Shown piece by piece: positions 24,653 to 32,920 of a stretch of 39,043 bases of DNA. The notes beneath the pieces were generated by a model that was not told the origin of the DNA, did no database searches, and saw only the letters and a list, made by a program, of their open reading frames with translations. This stretch comes from Bacteroidota bacterium. GTDB lineage: Bacteria > Bacteroidota > Bacteroidia > Bacteroidales > WCHB1-69. Made by a program: the position numbers and the translations under genes. Every line of letters starts with the position of its first letter. Position 1 is the first letter of the stretch. Where the stretch lies: assembly GCA_019135895.1 (NCBI GenBank), contig JAGVVH010000116.1, positions 1 through 39,043 of the forward strand, given 5' to 3'.

Positions 24653-25621
24653 TTATTTTACCTTTATTTTTTGACCTGAATAAATTATGGAGGTTTCCGT
24701 GAGATTATTTAATTTCATTAATGTTTCAACGGAAATATTATATTGTTTTGCAATTTTATAAAGTGTTTCGCCTTTTTGAACAATATGAAATAAAGGCTTG
24801 GAAGCGGGAAGTAATTTTTGTGTGGTATTAAGGGAATCAGATTTCGTAGAATTTTTTTTCGGAACGAAAACCTGTTCCCTTTTTTGAGGGAGTGGTTTAA
24901 TATTAAAATTCTCGGGTTCAAGAGTAAGAATATTTCCGGAAAGTGTTCTATCCTCGAAATTTAATAATAGTGCCGGATCAAATGTTTCATTCATGAACCG
25001 GCTTTCAAAATGAAAAGAAGCTAAAGATCCACGATCAGCACTTCCTGCAAAACCGACAATATGACCGGCTTTGATAATTTGGTCAGGTTTTACATTAATT
25101 TTACCAAGATTTGCATAAACAGTTTCAAGTCCATTATAGTGTCTAACGACTACCATTTTATTATAATCTCCATAAATTTTAGCAACTCGAACAACGCCGT
25201 CAAAACAAGCATAAATCGGAGCATTTTCAGGAAGAGAAAAATCAGTTCCGGGATGGAATAGTTTTTTTTGCGGACCGTAATCTACGATCTTTTCTCCCCT
25301 ACAAGGGAAAACAAAAGGAGTATTATAAATTTCCACCAATATTATTTTTAATTGACCATCGCTAAAGGGAATAACAAACTGCTTTGATCGCAAGTTTTTA
25401 GTATCCCAATGTTGCCCGTATAAATTATAGGCAGGAATCTGATAGGTTTCCTTAATAAAAGATTCAGTAGAAAAATCCATATTATCTGTGTCGTAACAAG
25501 AAATCATTGCGGTATCTGCCAGGGCCTTATTCTGTGCATTGTCGTCAATATCAATAGTGATTTGCTGTGCAGAACAGCAAATCGAAATCAATAGAAAAAA
25601 AACAGATAAAAGCTGTTTCAT
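24653..25621 (-). CDS. M23-family (LytM) protein with C-terminal LysM, probably catalytically inactive
   Basis: From the ATG at 25619-25621 the product is 322 residues with a signal peptide (about 1-19, ending CCSAQQ); the longer frame to 25729 runs into the upstream gene. An M23 domain (about 118-215) is followed by a Pro/Lys/Ser linker and one LysM (about 277-320). The zinc ligands are kept: His123 and Asp127 (HPGTD) and His204 (FHFE). Both catalytic histidines are replaced: the HL motif reads YANL (Asn171) and the HxH motif reads SFH (Ser202). It may act as a non-enzymatic activator like the EnvC/NlpD LytM factors; that is inference. It is the last gene of an operon after rfaE2 (28 bases). 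Confidence 0.88.
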   Translation of the reverse strand: MKQLLSVFFLLISICCSAQQITIDIDDNAQNKALADTAMISCYDTDNMDFSTESFIKETYQIPAYNLYGQHWDTKNLRSKQFVIPFSDGQLKIILVEIYNTPFVFPCRGEKIVDYGPQKKLFHPGTDFSLPENAPIYACFDGVVRVAKIYGDYNKMVVVRHYNGLETVYANLGKINVKPDQIIKAGHIVGFAGSADRGSLASFHFESRFMNETFDPALLLNFEDRTLSGNILTLEPENFNIKPLPQKREQVFVPKKNSTKSDSLNTTQKLLPASKPLFHIVQKGETLYKIAKQYNISVETLMKLNNLTETSIIYSGQKIKVK

Positions 25622-25649
25622 TGTTGCGAATATTGTATCGACAAAAATA

Positions 25650-26135
25650 TTAATTATTTTGAAGATTATTAATGATGGCGGTTGTTGAATATCCTTCAAG
25701 AAAAGGAATAATTTCGACTGTACCACCATAATTCAGAACAAAGTCTGCGCCCACTACAGATTCAATAGTATAATCTCCTCCTTTTACTAAAACATCCGGG
25801 GTTATCATCTTGATAAGATTCATTGGGGTTTCTTCGTCAAAAAGAATCACGAAATCTACAAATTCAAGCGATGCCAATAACAATGCCCGAGCATTTTGAT
25901 TATTAACAGGTCTTTTCTCTCCCTTAAGTTTCTTAACGGAATTATCAGTATTAAGACCGATAATCAAAACATCTCCCAATTTTCTTGCCTTAATCAGATA
26001 GTCAATATGTCCCAAATGTAAAATATCAAAACAACCATTGGTAAAAATCACCCTATTATTATTAAAACACTTCCTTTTTGACTTGAAATAGTCAGCGGAA
26101 ATTATTTTATTATTAATATGTTTAAGATAATCCAT
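25650..26135 (-). CDS. rfaE2: D-glycero-beta-D-manno-heptose 1-phosphate adenylyltransferase (RfaE2/HldE C-domain type)
   Basis: The 161-residue cytidylyltransferase-fold protein has the nucleotide-binding motif FTNGCFDILHLGHIDYL with HxGH (His40-His43), the segment GLNTDNSVKKLKGEKRPVNN, FDEETPMNLIKMITPDVLVK and the C-terminal EGYSTTAII. It activates heptose 1-phosphate with ATP to give ADP-heptose for the lipopolysaccharide core. In E. coli this is the C-terminal half of HldE; here it is a separate protein, the normal Bacteroidota arrangement. The N-terminal kinase and phosphatase partners are not in the window. It lies between a flippase-like membrane protein and the M23/LysM protein, so this trio is envelope-related. 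Confidence 0.92.
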   Translation of the reverse strand: MDYLKHINNKIISADYFKSKRKCFNNNRVIFTNGCFDILHLGHIDYLIKARKLGDVLIIGLNTDNSVKKLKGEKRPVNNQNARALLLASLEFVDFVILFDEETPMNLIKMITPDVLVKGGDYTIESVVGADFVLNYGGTVEIIPFLEGYSTTAIINNLQNN

Positions 26136-26182
26136 AAGTAAAAAGATATTTTATAATCCAACAAACAGCCGATAGAGAAATA

Positions 26183-27259
26183 TTATTTTACAGATTTAAG
26201 AACTTCCTTTTTTCTATCGTTCAAAGATGCAATAATGAGAGCAGCAATACCAAAAATAATAATCATCATAGTTTGTACCGACCAACCAATCCATCCGGCA
26301 GCTAATCCCGCATTATAATTTATACCATACATTACCAAAACACCAGCCACTATTAAAGGATAAGCTCCCAACCCTCCTTGTGCAACCATATAACCAATAC
26401 TTCCGATAATAAGAACGGTAAAAGCAGGCGCAGGCCCTAAGTGTGCCAAATAATCAAATGCAAAGAAACAGAAATAAGTGCCCAAAAAGAAGAATACCCA
26501 AATAAGTATAGTATAAAGGACAAATAAAAAAGGATGTTTTAAGTCTTTAATTGAAATTAGCCCTTGAATGATACCCCAGAAGAAATTTTTAATTTTGACA
26601 AAAAACGAAATTTTTCTCCAATAATTTCTTGTCAGATAGATTAAAACACAAAACAAAACAAAGGCACCCCCAAGATAAAATAAAGTAGAATTGGTTATCA
26701 GAGAAGACCATTTATTCTGGAGCCAGATGCCGAAAGTTAACCCCGTTTCTTTATCAATGACCAAATCCGTCAATAGGGCGGTATTAAGCAAAACAACAAT
26801 AATAAGCATTATCAGCCAACACAGAGTGTCAATCGCGCGTTCCGTTACAACTGTTCCAAGGGCTTTTTGAAATGGAACTCTTTCATAACGTTGCAGGAAA
26901 GTGCAGCGCAAGACCTCTCCAAGCCGTGGGAAAGCCAGATTTGCTAAATAGCAAACCATAACAGAATAAAAAGAAATGTTTTTACGAACATGATAACCAA
27001 GAGGTTGAATTAGGATAATGCTTCTCAGCCCCCTTATATAATGAGCACAGACTCCGGAAAGCAATGAAAGTGTGAGAAAAAACCAACTTAAAGGATTGTT
27101 TATTTTTAAGGCACTAGCTTTTATAACCTGAATATCTTCAGGAGACAAGTCTTTTACAGAAAACCAAACAAAAAAGACCCCTATTCCAAGAAAAATAATC
27201 AATTGAATAATCTTAGAAAAGTTAATTTTATTCTTTTGGATTGAGGAAGAATTTTTCAT
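26183..27259 (-). CDS. Lysylphosphatidylglycerol synthase TM/flippase-like (YbhN/UPF0104) membrane protein
   Basis: From the ATG at 27257-27259 the product is 358 residues with about eight membrane helices; the frame reaches 27277 only by using a TTG. Family marks include the loop RGLRSIILIQPLGYHVRKNI, FPRLGEVLRCTFLQRYERVP and TVVTERAIDTLCWLIMLIIV, which define the flippase-like domain of the LPG_synthase_TM family. Members are thought to move lipid-linked substrates across the inner membrane, but most are uncharacterised. The neighbouring heptose adenylyltransferase hints at cell-surface glycan work. It is the first gene of a three-gene minus-strand operon. Confidence 0.85.
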   Translation of the reverse strand: MKNSSSIQKNKINFSKIIQLIIFLGIGVFFVWFSVKDLSPEDIQVIKASALKINNPLSWFFLTLSLLSGVCAHYIRGLRSIILIQPLGYHVRKNISFYSVMVCYLANLAFPRLGEVLRCTFLQRYERVPFQKALGTVVTERAIDTLCWLIMLIIVVLLNTALLTDLVIDKETGLTFGIWLQNKWSSLITNSTLFYLGGAFVLFCVLIYLTRNYWRKISFFVKIKNFFWGIIQGLISIKDLKHPFLFVLYTILIWVFFFLGTYFCFFAFDYLAHLGPAPAFTVLIIGSIGYMVAQGGLGAYPLIVAGVLVMYGINYNAGLAAGWIGWSVQTMMIIIFGIAALIIASLNDRKKEVLKSVK

Positions 27260-27274
27260 ATTATTAAATATCGG

Positions 27275-27282
27275 CAAAAGTA
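27275..27282 (-). promoter_or_regulatory. -7 box for the flippase-rfaE2-M23 operon
   Basis: The minus strand reads TACTTTTG, matching TAnnTTTG, 15 bases before the preferred start codon. This supports the ATG at 27257-27259 over the upstream TTG. The rest of the 27283-27446 gap is AT-rich with no gene seen. Confidence 0.6.
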
Positions 27283-27446
27283 CAATTTTTTTTCATAAGA
27301 ATTAAAACAAACCAACAAGATAGCCTCCGGACAATTAACCCCAAGGATTTTTTCACAAGCTAAAAAGAACGAAAAAAACTTTATAAAACTCTTCGGGGAG
27401 TGTTCAAACAATCCTAAAATAGAATAGGGCTTTCTAAAATTTGTAG

Positions 27447-30290
27447 TTAACCTATACAGCAAACTAAATTTCTGTCACCGTAAGCATCATCAATTTTGCT
27501 AACTGTAGGCCAATATTTATCATCATAAGGCATTGGAAACGCAGCTTTTTCACGACTATATGGTTTGTCCCAATTATCAGCACAAACAACACCCATAGTA
27601 TGTGGGGCGTTTTTAATAACATTATTAACTCTGTCAGCTTTGCCATCTTCAATCTCCCTGATTTCTTCTCGGATAGAAATTAAAGCATCACACAAACGGT
27701 CAAGTTCGCCAAGAGGTTCACTTTCAGTGGGTTCAACCATTAGAGTGCCATGAACCGGAAAAGCAACCGTTGGAGCATGGAAACCGTAATCCATTAATCT
27801 TTTGGCTATTTCACCAACCAAAACTCCCGATGATTTTTCAAATTCATTACAATCCAAAATCATTTCATGAGCACACATGCCTTGAGCACCGGTATATAAT
27901 ATTTTATAATGTCCTTCAAGTCTTTTTCGTATATAGTTGGCATTAAGGATAGCATATTTGGTAGCTTCTGTCATCCCATAACCACCCAACATTTTCATAT
28001 ATCCAAACGTAATCGGCAATAAGTAAGCACTTCCGTAAGGTGCAGAAGCCACTTGTCCGCCTTCTTTTCCTCCTGTGGATACAATAACATGATTTGGGAG
28101 AAAATCAACCAGCTTTTCTGAAACCGCAATCGGTCCTACTCCGGGGCCGCCACCACCATGAGGCATGGCAAATGTTTTGTGAAGATTCAGGTGACAAACA
28201 TCAGCCCCTATATAACCGGGAGCAGTTAACCCTACCTGAGCATTCATATTGGCTCCGTCCATATAAACCAGACCCCCATTATCATGAATAATTTTAACAA
28301 TATCTAAAATAGATTCTTCAAAAACACCGTGAGTTGAAGGATACGTAATCATTAAACAAGAGAGATTGTCTTTATATTGTTCAGCCTTGGCTTTGAGGTC
28401 TGCCACATCAACTTCTCCTTGTGGCGTAGAATTGACAACTACTATTTGATTACCTGCTTTTGCAGAAGAGGCAGGATTGGTTCCATGAGCGGAAGCTGGG
28501 ATAAGACAAATGTTGCGATGACTCTCTCCACGGCTGTGATGATATTTTCTTATTACGGTCAAACCGGCATATTCACCAGCTGCCCCTGAGTTGGGTTGGA
28601 AAGAAATAGCCTTGAACCCTGAAATCTTGCAAAGCCATTCACTCATTTCACTAATCATTTCCAGATATCCCTCTGCCTGATCTTTTGGAACATAAGGATG
28701 TATTGCCCCGGCTTCCGGCCAGCTTAGAGGAAGCATTTCGGCAGCAGCGTTCAGCTTCATGGTACAAGATCCCAGTGGAATCATTGCCCTGTTTAATGAC
28801 AAGTCTTTTAGTTCCAGTTTTTTCATATAACGCATCATCTCTGTTTCTGAATGATATTTTGTGAAAATATCCTGTTGCATAAAGAGAGATTTTCTTTCAA
28901 ATTGAGAAGGAATAGTGGTTGGGCAGGCACAATTACAAACAAATGGAGTAAAATCCTTGTTGGCAGCTTTTGCCAAAATACTTAATATCAAATTAACATC
29001 TTCCAAAACAACGGTTTCATCCAAAGAAATAGTAAAACAAGTGTCACACCAATAACAAAAGTTAACTTTATTTTCCAATGCAATTCTTTTAACATCTTCA
29101 ATTTTAACCCCTTGAGGAACTTCAAAACAAAGAGTATCAAAATAGTGTTTATTGTATTGTTTATAACCATATTTAGCAGCTTCTTTTTCAAGAACACCTG
29201 TCAATATATTAATTTTTCTTGCAATCTCTTTTAAGCCGGAAGCCCCATGCCACATACCATAAAAGCCTGACATAATAGCCACCAAAGCAGTGGCAGTACA
29301 AATATTGGAAGTAGCCCGTTCTCTCTTAATATGCTGTTCACGTGTTTGCAATGCCATACGAAAAGCTTTATTTCCTTGGGCATCAATGGTAATTCCAATG
29401 ATACGACCGGGCATTTGTCTTTTGAAATCTTCTTTACAGGCAAAAAATCCGGCAGCAGGTCCGCCGTATCCCATTGGAATACCAAAACGCTGTGTGTTTC
29501 CCATTACGCAGTCTGCGCCCCATTCTCCCGGAGGGGTGAGCATGGTTAATGCCATCAGATCACAGGCAACTCCCACAAAAATATTATGTGATTTAGCCTT
29601 GGCAACAAATTCAGAATAATCGTGAATAGCACCATGCTGGTTCGGATATTGAACCATAGCCCCAAAAAAGCTATTGTCTAACTCAATTTCGTCTGCTTTT
29701 CCAATCACAAGTTCTATTCCTAACGGAGCTGCATTGGTCTTCATGACTGCAACCGAAGTGGTCAGGACATCCTCTGAAACAAAATATTTACATACTTGAT
29801 TTTTAACAGCTTCACGACTTCTGCTATTAAAGAACATCAACATCATCTCTCCTGCTGCAGTAGCTTCGTCTAATAAAGAGGCATTGGACACAGGCATTCC
29901 GGTTAAACTTGAAATCATGGTCTGATAATTTAACAATGCCTCAAGACGACCTTGTGATATTTCAGCCTGATAGGGGGTATAAGATGTGTACCAACCCGGA
30001 TTTTCAAAAATGTTTCTTAAAATGACAGCAGGCGTATGGGTGTTATAAAAGCCCATGCCGATATAAGACTTATAAAGCTTATTTTTTGATAATAAAGCCT
30101 TTACATAAGATAAATATTCATATTCAGACATTCCTTCAGGAAGGTCAAGTGGGTTTTTAAAACGAATAGTCTGAGGAAGAGTTTTGTCAATTAATTCATC
30201 CATTGATTTAACACCGATTGTTTGCAACATTTTTGCCACATCCTCTGTGCCGGGGCCGTTGTGTCTTTTTGTAAATTCGTTTTTCATCAT
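27447..30290 (-). CDS. gcvP: Glycine dehydrogenase (decarboxylating), P-protein of the glycine cleavage system
   Basis: The 947-residue single-chain enzyme decarboxylates glycine with pyridoxal phosphate and passes the aminomethyl group to the H-protein lipoyl arm. The N-terminal half starts FTKRHNGPGTEDVAKML and includes GFYNTHTPAVILRNI and the MGNTQRFGIPMGYGGP segment. The C-terminal half contains IPLGSCTMKLNAAAEMLP, ISFQPNSGAAGEYAGL and the PLP lysine in HLNLHKTFAMPHGGGGPGVG (about residue 703). This is the fused form (about 950 residues), not the split GcvPA/GcvPB pair. The T- and H-proteins are not in the window. No glycine riboswitch-like structure was noticed upstream. Confidence 0.97.
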   Translation of the reverse strand: MMKNEFTKRHNGPGTEDVAKMLQTIGVKSMDELIDKTLPQTIRFKNPLDLPEGMSEYEYLSYVKALLSKNKLYKSYIGMGFYNTHTPAVILRNIFENPGWYTSYTPYQAEISQGRLEALLNYQTMISSLTGMPVSNASLLDEATAAGEMMLMFFNSRSREAVKNQVCKYFVSEDVLTTSVAVMKTNAAPLGIELVIGKADEIELDNSFFGAMVQYPNQHGAIHDYSEFVAKAKSHNIFVGVACDLMALTMLTPPGEWGADCVMGNTQRFGIPMGYGGPAAGFFACKEDFKRQMPGRIIGITIDAQGNKAFRMALQTREQHIKRERATSNICTATALVAIMSGFYGMWHGASGLKEIARKINILTGVLEKEAAKYGYKQYNKHYFDTLCFEVPQGVKIEDVKRIALENKVNFCYWCDTCFTISLDETVVLEDVNLILSILAKAANKDFTPFVCNCACPTTIPSQFERKSLFMQQDIFTKYHSETEMMRYMKKLELKDLSLNRAMIPLGSCTMKLNAAAEMLPLSWPEAGAIHPYVPKDQAEGYLEMISEMSEWLCKISGFKAISFQPNSGAAGEYAGLTVIRKYHHSRGESHRNICLIPASAHGTNPASSAKAGNQIVVVNSTPQGEVDVADLKAKAEQYKDNLSCLMITYPSTHGVFEESILDIVKIIHDNGGLVYMDGANMNAQVGLTAPGYIGADVCHLNLHKTFAMPHGGGGPGVGPIAVSEKLVDFLPNHVIVSTGGKEGGQVASAPYGSAYLLPITFGYMKMLGGYGMTEATKYAILNANYIRKRLEGHYKILYTGAQGMCAHEMILDCNEFEKSSGVLVGEIAKRLMDYGFHAPTVAFPVHGTLMVEPTESEPLGELDRLCDALISIREEIREIEDGKADRVNNVIKNAPHTMGVVCADNWDKPYSREKAAFPMPYDDKYWPTVSKIDDAYGDRNLVCCIG

Positions 30291-30340
30291 ATTGATTTAT
30301 ATTTAATTATGTTCAACGTTTGGTTTCTTTTTTACAAATG

Positions 30341-30348
30341 CAAAAGTA
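30341..30348 (-). promoter_or_regulatory. -7 box for gcvP
   Basis: The minus strand reads TACTTTTG, matching TAnnTTTG, 50 bases upstream of the gcvP start. No TTG is seen at the canonical spacing. Confidence 0.55.
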
Positions 30349-30539
30349 AATAAATTTATGATATTATTTTTTATTCCCAATAGAAACTCATAAAAGAGAA
30401 GAGCAAATATTTATTTTTTGGTTTTTTCTTCCAAAATTAAGTCATGTTTTTTTAAACAAAAAGGATCTCAAAATATAATTTGCTGATAATCAATGAGAAA
30501 AAATTTTTCTCAACTAAACCAACATATCTTTTAACGCTT

Positions 30540-30547
30540 TACTTTTG
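30540..30547 (+). promoter_or_regulatory. -7 box for the ABC transporter-GntR operon
   Basis: TACTTTTG matches TAnnTTTG. It lies two bases before the inverted-repeat operator, so repressor binding there would cover the transcription start. The leader to the first start codon is about 50 bases. No -33 TTG is visible, which fits a regulated promoter. Confidence 0.65.
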
Positions 30548-30549
30548 CG

Positions 30550-30571
30550 GTGTACTATTTCACTAATACAC
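30550..30571. promoter_or_regulatory. Inverted-repeat operator, YtrA/GntR type
   Basis: GTGTACTA (30550-30557) and TAATACAC (30564-30571; complement GTGTATTA) form an inverted repeat with one mismatch in eight and a six-base spacer. Measured as GTGTA-N12-TACAC it closely resembles the AGTGTA-N13-TACACT operator that I recall for Bacillus subtilis YtrA. It sits directly downstream of the -7 box of an operon that encodes a YtrA-subfamily GntR protein, so autoregulation is the natural reading. Confidence 0.7.
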
Positions 30572-30601
30572 TATAACAATATAAACCAAAAATAAACAAT
30601 T

Positions 30602-31441
30602 ATGATTAATCTAACCAACATTCATTTTGGCTATTCAAAAAAGCGAATGCTTTTTTCCGAATTGAACCTGAATTTGACCCCTGGGCATATTTATGGCCTC
30701 TTAGGCAAAAATGGGGCAGGAAAGACCACTCTTTTAAAAATTATTTCGGGCTTACTCTTTTCACAAAATGGCACATCCAACGTCATGGGAAAAAGGCCCG
30801 AACTCAGAGACCCCGACATTTTAAAAGAGATTTATTTTCTTCCCGAAGAGATGTATATTCCTCATCTCAAAATCAGAAATTATGCGAAGGTCTATTCCCC
30901 ATTTTATCCATCTTTTAGCATGGAGGAGTTTAACAAATATTTGGATGAATTTGAAGTCAATGATCGGGAACAGTATGCCGACAAGCTTTCTCACGGGCAG
31001 CAGAAAAAATTACTGATTTCGTTTGCGCTTGCGACCAACACGCGAATTCTATTACTTGATGAACCTACTAACGGGCTTGATATTCCATCCAAAAGCATTT
31101 TCCGCAGAGTGATGGCATCTTCAACCAACGAAGATCGACTTGTCATCATTTCCACACATCAGGTTCGAGATTTACACAGCCTTATTGACTCCGTGATAAT
31201 TTTAGACAACGGGGAAATAATCTTTAACCAACCTTCAGAAATAATTACTGAAAAACTTGTTTTTAAAGTTGAAGACAATGATGTTGACTTAAAATCGGTT
31301 TTATACTCTGAAGACAATGTCCGAGGCCTTTTAGTGGTCAAAGAAAATAGCGAGCATTTAGAAAGCAAACTTGATATTGAATTGCTTTTTAATGCCATTG
31401 TTGCAAACAAGAAAAGAATAAAAGAGATTTTTGAATCTTAA
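30602..31441 (+). CDS. ABC transporter ATP-binding protein (YtrB-like)
   Basis: The 279-residue protein has a full ABC ATPase: Walker A GKNGAGKT (35-42), a Q-loop region near ILKEIYFLPEEM, signature LSHGQ (129-133; the usual LSGGQ with His in the third position), Walker B ILLLDEP (149-155), D-loop GLD and H-loop His186 (STHQVRD). The C-terminal 70 residues form a separate alpha/beta tail, as in YtrB/BcrA-type exporter ATPases. It powers the permease encoded next. The operon also carries its GntR regulator. YtrABC-like systems respond to cell-wall-acting compounds in Bacillus, but the substrate here is unknown. Confidence 0.9.
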   Translation: MINLTNIHFGYSKKRMLFSELNLNLTPGHIYGLLGKNGAGKTTLLKIISGLLFSQNGTSNVMGKRPELRDPDILKEIYFLPEEMYIPHLKIRNYAKVYSPFYPSFSMEEFNKYLDEFEVNDREQYADKLSHGQQKKLLISFALATNTRILLLDEPTNGLDIPSKSIFRRVMASSTNEDRLVIISTHQVRDLHSLIDSVIILDNGEIIFNQPSEIITEKLVFKVEDNDVDLKSVLYSEDNVRGLLVVKENSEHLESKLDIELLFNAIVANKKRIKEIFES

Positions 31442-31468
31442 ATAAATAATCAAATAAAAAATAATATC

Positions 31469-32206
31469 ATGAGTACTATTTCATTAAATCGAATACAATA
31501 TCTGTTTTCAAAATACTTTATTGAAAATTGGAAAAGGGATTTATCAAACTTTCTGATTTTGTTTATCATCGCCGGATTTTCCGGGTATCAGCATGATGCT
31601 TCATTGTCCTTAATTATCTTTGTGATACTTGCTTTTATGTATGCCGGACGTGTTTTTGGCATGTTTAGTTACAAACCCAAGGGTATGAATTATCTTTTAA
31701 TTCCTGCCTCAACCGCTGAAAAAACAATAGTAAATTTAATTTTGGTTAATGTTTATTATCTGGCTGCATTATTATTTAGTTATATGTTAGGGGTTATTTT
31801 TGGAAATCTGCTTTATTCTTTTGTTCACAACTACTCTTTTACCTGGGATTTTGTGAAACAAGCAATTTCTTTTGATTATACAACCTTTCTTCCGCTTCTT
31901 CTTTGTGAATCAATGTTGATATTTGGGTCCATATATTTTAAAAGAAAAGCCGTCATTAAAACATTCTTATTTTTGTTTTGCTTTGGTCTGTTAATTATGA
32001 TAGTAGATTCAAGTCTGGTATATTTTTTGACAGAAAATCACTCTATTCCATTCTCGACAAGCAACTTATATATGGAAACAAGTGTTACTGCAGAAAACAG
32101 CTTTTTTAACCAATACGGGACGCTCTTGTTTACTGTTTCATCCATTTTCTTTATATTATTTTTCTGGGTGTTGAGTTTTTTAAGATTAAAAGAAACGGAG
32201 GTTTAA
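31469..32206 (+). CDS. ABC transporter permease subunit
   Basis: The 245-residue protein has about six hydrophobic helices (for example residues 28-52, 85-105, 128-150, 155-175 and 215-238) and few polar stretches, with no homology that I can name beyond ABC-2-type permease. It begins MSTISLNRIQYLFSKYFIEN, a cytoplasmic amphipathic start common to such permeases. It lies 27 bases after the ATPase gene, and the regulator gene starts one base after its stop, so the three form one unit. The product would be the membrane half of the exporter. Confidence 0.75.
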   Translation: MSTISLNRIQYLFSKYFIENWKRDLSNFLILFIIAGFSGYQHDASLSLIIFVILAFMYAGRVFGMFSYKPKGMNYLLIPASTAEKTIVNLILVNVYYLAALLFSYMLGVIFGNLLYSFVHNYSFTWDFVKQAISFDYTTFLPLLLCESMLIFGSIYFKRKAVIKTFLFLFCFGLLIMIVDSSLVYFLTENHSIPFSTSNLYMETSVTAENSFFNQYGTLLFTVSSIFFILFFWVLSFLRLKETEV

Positions 32207-32207
32207 C

Positions 32208-32567
32208 ATGGATTTCAAAGAAACACAATCTATCTATTTACAGATTGCCGATTGGGTTTGTGAGCAAATACTCACCAACCGATGGAAGATTGGCGAGCGA
32301 GTGATGTCGATACGCGAACTCGGCGGATTTCTTGAAGTAAACCCCAACACGGTTTTGAGAACGTATGATTTTTTACAAACCATGGAAATTATCATAAACA
32401 AAAGAGGTGTGGGTTATTTTGTTGCAGAAGATGCAACAGAGAAGATTATTACTTTTCGCAAGAATCGTTTTATCAAAGAAGATCTACCTCATCTATTTAA
32501 AAATATGCGGTTGCTTAAAATTGATATTCAAGAGATTGAAAAACGGTATAATGAATTTAATAAATAA
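32208..32567 (+). CDS. GntR-family transcriptional regulator, YtrA subfamily
   Basis: The 119-residue protein has the GntR winged helix at about 7-73: SIYLQIADWVCEQILTNRWK, the recognition region IRELGGFLEVNPNTVLRTYD and the wing KRGVGYFV. The short C-terminal tail of about 45 residues (two helices) is typical of the YtrA subfamily, which has no large ligand-binding domain. Such proteins usually repress their own ABC-transporter operon. The start follows the permease stop by one base. The inverted repeat at 30550-30571 in front of the operon is its likely binding site. Confidence 0.93.
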   Translation: MDFKETQSIYLQIADWVCEQILTNRWKIGERVMSIRELGGFLEVNPNTVLRTYDFLQTMEIIINKRGVGYFVAEDATEKIITFRKNRFIKEDLPHLFKNMRLLKIDIQEIEKRYNEFNK

Positions 32568-32579
32568 AAATAAGATCCA

Positions 32580-32849
32580 ATGAAAAAATATACAAATAAA
32601 ATATTGCTTATTACAGCAGCTATCATATTGATTGTTAATGTTGTATTTGTGTCTATCGCAATACAAAAATATAAAAACGGCACATTATATGAGTGGTTTG
32701 GAAACATTTCCGTGCAGGAAAAATGCTCTACCAATGGCATTATTTATCAGGAAAATCCCACAGATACCGTTTCTCAGATTATTATAAATGAGTCTGTTAA
32801 TGATGAATCTGATACAACCATTGACAAGGTTATGATAAATATAAGATAA
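32580..32849 (+). CDS. Small membrane-anchored protein of unknown function in the ABC-GntR operon
   Basis: The 89-residue protein has one N-terminal membrane helix (about 8-28) and an acidic extracytoplasmic tail of about 60 residues rich in Asn, Asp, Thr and Ser (NESVNDESDTTIDKV), with one cysteine (CSTNG). I do not recognise it. It starts 12 bases after the GntR stop and is followed by the operon terminator, so it belongs to the transporter operon. It may be an accessory or sensor subunit; that is inference only. Confidence 0.6.
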   Translation: MKKYTNKILLITAAIILIVNVVFVSIAIQKYKNGTLYEWFGNISVQEKCSTNGIIYQENPTDTVSQIIINESVNDESDTTIDKVMINIR

Positions 32850-32867
32850 GCCAACCTATTCAAAATT

Positions 32868-32904
32868 AAAGAGACAGTCATTGTGTAAATGGCTGTCTCT
32901 TTTT
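32868..32904. terminator. Bidirectional rho-independent terminator
   Basis: AAAGAGACAG (32868-32877) pairs perfectly with CTGTCTCTTT (32893-32902), extended by three further pairs including a wobble, over a nine-base loop, with T tracts on the plus side. It ends the ABC-GntR operon and, read from the minus strand, the recA-to-permease operon. Confidence 0.9.
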
Positions 32905-32920
32905 ATTTATTAAACACAAG

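Larger units (their letters stand above)
30291..30601. other. Divergent regulatory gap between gcvP and the ABC-GntR operon
   Basis: The 311-base gap has no gene. It holds the minus-strand -7 box for gcvP at 30341-30348, the plus-strand -7 box at 30540-30547 and the inverted-repeat operator at 30550-30571. The central part is AT-rich and shows nothing else that I could recognise. Confidence 0.7.

Noticed and set aside
25622..25729. 36-codon upstream extension of the M23/LysM protein
   Set aside because: It overlaps the end of rfaE2 and would bury a clear signal peptide that begins at the ATG at 25619-25621.
30291..30601. Glycine riboswitch upstream of gcvP
   Set aside because: No tandem aptamer-like structure or gene-proximal terminator was noticed; the gap is mostly AT-rich, with only promoter and operator elements.
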